A stretch of 5,840 nucleotides of DNA from the NCBI GenBank assembly GCA_934590505.1, contig CAKTPC010000126.1, positions 1 to 5,840 of the forward strand, written 5' to 3'. The translations under genes and the position numbers were made by a program. The notes beneath the pieces are model-generated. The model did not search any database and was not told the origin of the DNA. It saw only the letters and a list, made by a program, of their open reading frames with translations. The stretch comes from an uncultured Oscillospiraceae bacterium. GTDB taxonomy: Bacteria > Bacillota > Clostridia > Oscillospirales > Oscillospiraceae. Shown one piece after another: positions 5,441 through 5,840 of this stretch (positions within the stretch are counted from its first letter, which is position 1; each line of letters begins with the position of its first letter).

Positions 5441-5840
5441 TTGAGTACCTCCAGTATCATCTCCGCCGCGGCCTCGGGCGTGCCGTTGTTGTCGGCGGTC
5501 ATGTCCGCGAATGCAGAGTACATCGGCGCGCGGCGGCGGAACATTTCGTTCAGGTCTGCGCGCGCAGACAGCGGGCGTCCGTCGCGCGGGAGCTTGTCGA
5601 TGTCTCTCTGCAACCATACGATCACGGCGTTCTGGTGCAGCGGGGCGTAGTTCTCCTGCCGCGTCACGCTCCCGCCGCCTGTCGCGATCACGGTTCCCGA
5701 CTGCGCCCCGGCCTCGGTAATGATCTGCGTCTCGATTTTACGGAAGCCCTTCTCGCCGCTTTGGGCGAATATCTCCGGTATCGTTATCCCCGCGCGCTGC
5801 ACGATCATCGTGTCCACATCCTGCACGGGGCGGCCTGTCA
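5437..5840 (-). CDS. aroK: Shikimate kinase, 3' part (partial at window edge)
   Basis: The reading frame is open from the right edge and encodes the last 134 or so residues of shikimate kinase, which phosphorylates shikimate with ATP. The visible sequence begins TGRPVQDVDTMIVQRAGITI, where the second Asp of DVD is the shikimate-binding position. It continues with IPEIFAQSGEKGFRKIE, whose Arg also binds shikimate. ATGGGSV is the Gly-rich substrate loop, DGRPLSAR lies in the mobile lid, and RRRAPMY holds the late binding Arg. The P-loop that binds ATP, and the true start, lie beyond the window. The GTG at 5826 is therefore internal. The gene overlaps aroQ by four bases. Nothing suggests that it is broken. 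Confidence 0.95.
   Translation of the reverse strand, partial: TGRPVQDVDTMIVQRAGITIPEIFAQSGEKGFRKIETQIITEAGAQSGTVIATGGGSVTRQENYAPLHQNAVIVWLQRDIDKLPRDGRPLSARADLNEMFRRRAPMYSAFADMTADNNGTPEAAAEMILEVLK

Noticed and set aside
5441..5617. N-terminal extension of aroQ up to 5617
   Set aside because: The extra residues are an Arg-rich shadow of aroK in another frame. The family motif begins right after the ATG at 5440, which has a good ribosome binding site.
1..5840. CRISPR array, tRNA, rRNA, insertion sequence or integrase
   Set aside because: I looked for regularly spaced repeats, cloverleaf features and recombinase motifs and saw none.

Overview
The window looks like chromosomal DNA from a gut-type member of the Firmicutes (Clostridia, probably an Oscillospiraceae/Ruminococcus-like organism). 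This is an inference from strong GGAGG-like ribosome binding sites, near-consensus sigma-A promoters, stem-plus-T-tract terminators, the protein families present and an aroK-aroQ pair. No marker gene fixes the species. I could not compute GC, but composition visibly changes. The aro genes at the right end are GC-rich, and the small gene at 3541-3831 is AT-rich.

Left part (about 1-2870, + strand): two multi-spanning membrane proteins. The first (117-1268) is an acyltransferase-3 family O-acyltransferase. The second (1418-2770) resembles the DUF6056 family of GT-C-like membrane proteins. Each is preceded by a plausible promoter, and a strong terminator at 2827-2865 closes the unit. Together they suggest modification of a cell-surface glycan.

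Middle (about 2870-4980): a self-contained regulatory unit. After an intergenic stretch with two imperfect hairpins comes an XRE-type repressor-like gene (3072-3395, - strand). It faces a three-gene + strand operon: a 96-residue orphan protein (3541-3831), a TM2-SHOCT membrane protein (3821-4156) and a seven-helix membrane protein that also ends in a SHOCT-like domain (4167-4925). The intergenic region holds two divergent promoters. It also holds an 11-bp perfect inverted repeat around the operon promoter, and a third, degenerate copy over the regulator's start of transcription. The natural reading is an autoregulated repressor controlling the operon. This is the best candidate here for an uncharacterised system, but its function cannot be read from sequence.

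Right part (4933-5840): a bidirectional terminator separates the operon from the end of an aromatic amino acid operon on the - strand. That operon contains the 3' portion of shikimate kinase (aroK, running off the window) overlapping by ATGA a complete type II 3-dehydroquinate dehydratase (aroQ). Both are housekeeping shikimate-pathway genes.
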